From: Phycisphaeraceae bacterium
GTDB lineage: Bacteria > Planctomycetota > Phycisphaerae > Phycisphaerales > Phycisphaeraceae
DNA: 5,529 bases
NCBI GenBank assembly: GCA_016763955.1
Contig: JAESSU010000463.1
Span: 1-5,529, forward strand
Reading direction: 5' to 3'
The notes beneath the pieces are model-generated. The model had not been told where the DNA came from. It did no database searches and saw only the letters and a program-made list of their open reading frames with translations. The translations under genes and the position numbers were made by a program. This document shows, piece after piece, positions 5,488 through 5,529 of this stretch (position 1 is the first letter of the stretch; each line of letters begins with the position of its first letter).

Positions 5488-5529
5488 AAGTGTCGCAGCT
5501 ATTTCCTGTAGCGATGTTGATCGTGATCC

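Noticed and set aside
5499..5529. Possible C-terminus of a convergent minus-strand gene (stop TAG at 5501-5499), or a plus-strand start at ATG 5514
   Set aside because: Only nine and five codons respectively are visible. There is no ribosome site for the plus-strand ATG and nothing recognisable in either.

Overview
The window looks like chromosomal DNA from a planctomycete, most likely of the Phycisphaerae type. Three observations support this. (1) A type IV/II prepilin-like protein carries the C-terminal H-X9-DG signature typical of the Planctomycetota/Verrucomicrobia group. (2) An FHA domain is fused to a C-x2-C/C-x2-C zinc ribbon of a kind common in planctomycetes. (3) There is a chlorite-dismutase-family protein and a UAP1-type (eukaryote-like) uridylyltransferase, both of which recur in that phylum. 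The assignment rests on remembered family patterns, not on a search.

Layout. Positions 1-1272 are read on the minus strand. A prepilin-like gene (475-1272) is followed after 15 bp by an FHA/zinc-ribbon gene (459 down to 1) that runs off the left edge. Positions 1273-1649 form a divergent intergenic region with several inverted repeats and a terminator-like hairpin followed by eight T. Positions 1650-5466 carry three plus-strand genes: a RhlE-like DEAD-box RNA helicase (TTG start, 1650-3101), a chlorite dismutase/HemQ-family heme protein (3169-3894) and a UDPGP type 1 (UAP1-like) uridylyltransferase (GTG start, 4012-5466). Their gaps are 67 and 117 bp, and no convincing terminator lies between them. 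The last 63 bp hold a C9 run, a small GC hairpin and no gene that can be supported.

How they fit together. The minus-strand pair suggests an envelope/secretion pseudopilin with a phosphopeptide-binding partner. The plus-strand genes are general housekeeping or metabolic: RNA remodelling, heme chemistry and nucleotide-sugar supply. They share no obvious pathway, so co-orientation may be only loose co-transcription. I see no mobile element, CRISPR array, tRNA or rRNA. I found no clear undescribed multi-gene system. The points most worth a second look are the possible structured leader or small RNA ahead of the helicase, the A9 slippage-prone run in the helicase tail, and the unusual distal heme pocket of the chlorite-dismutase-family protein.
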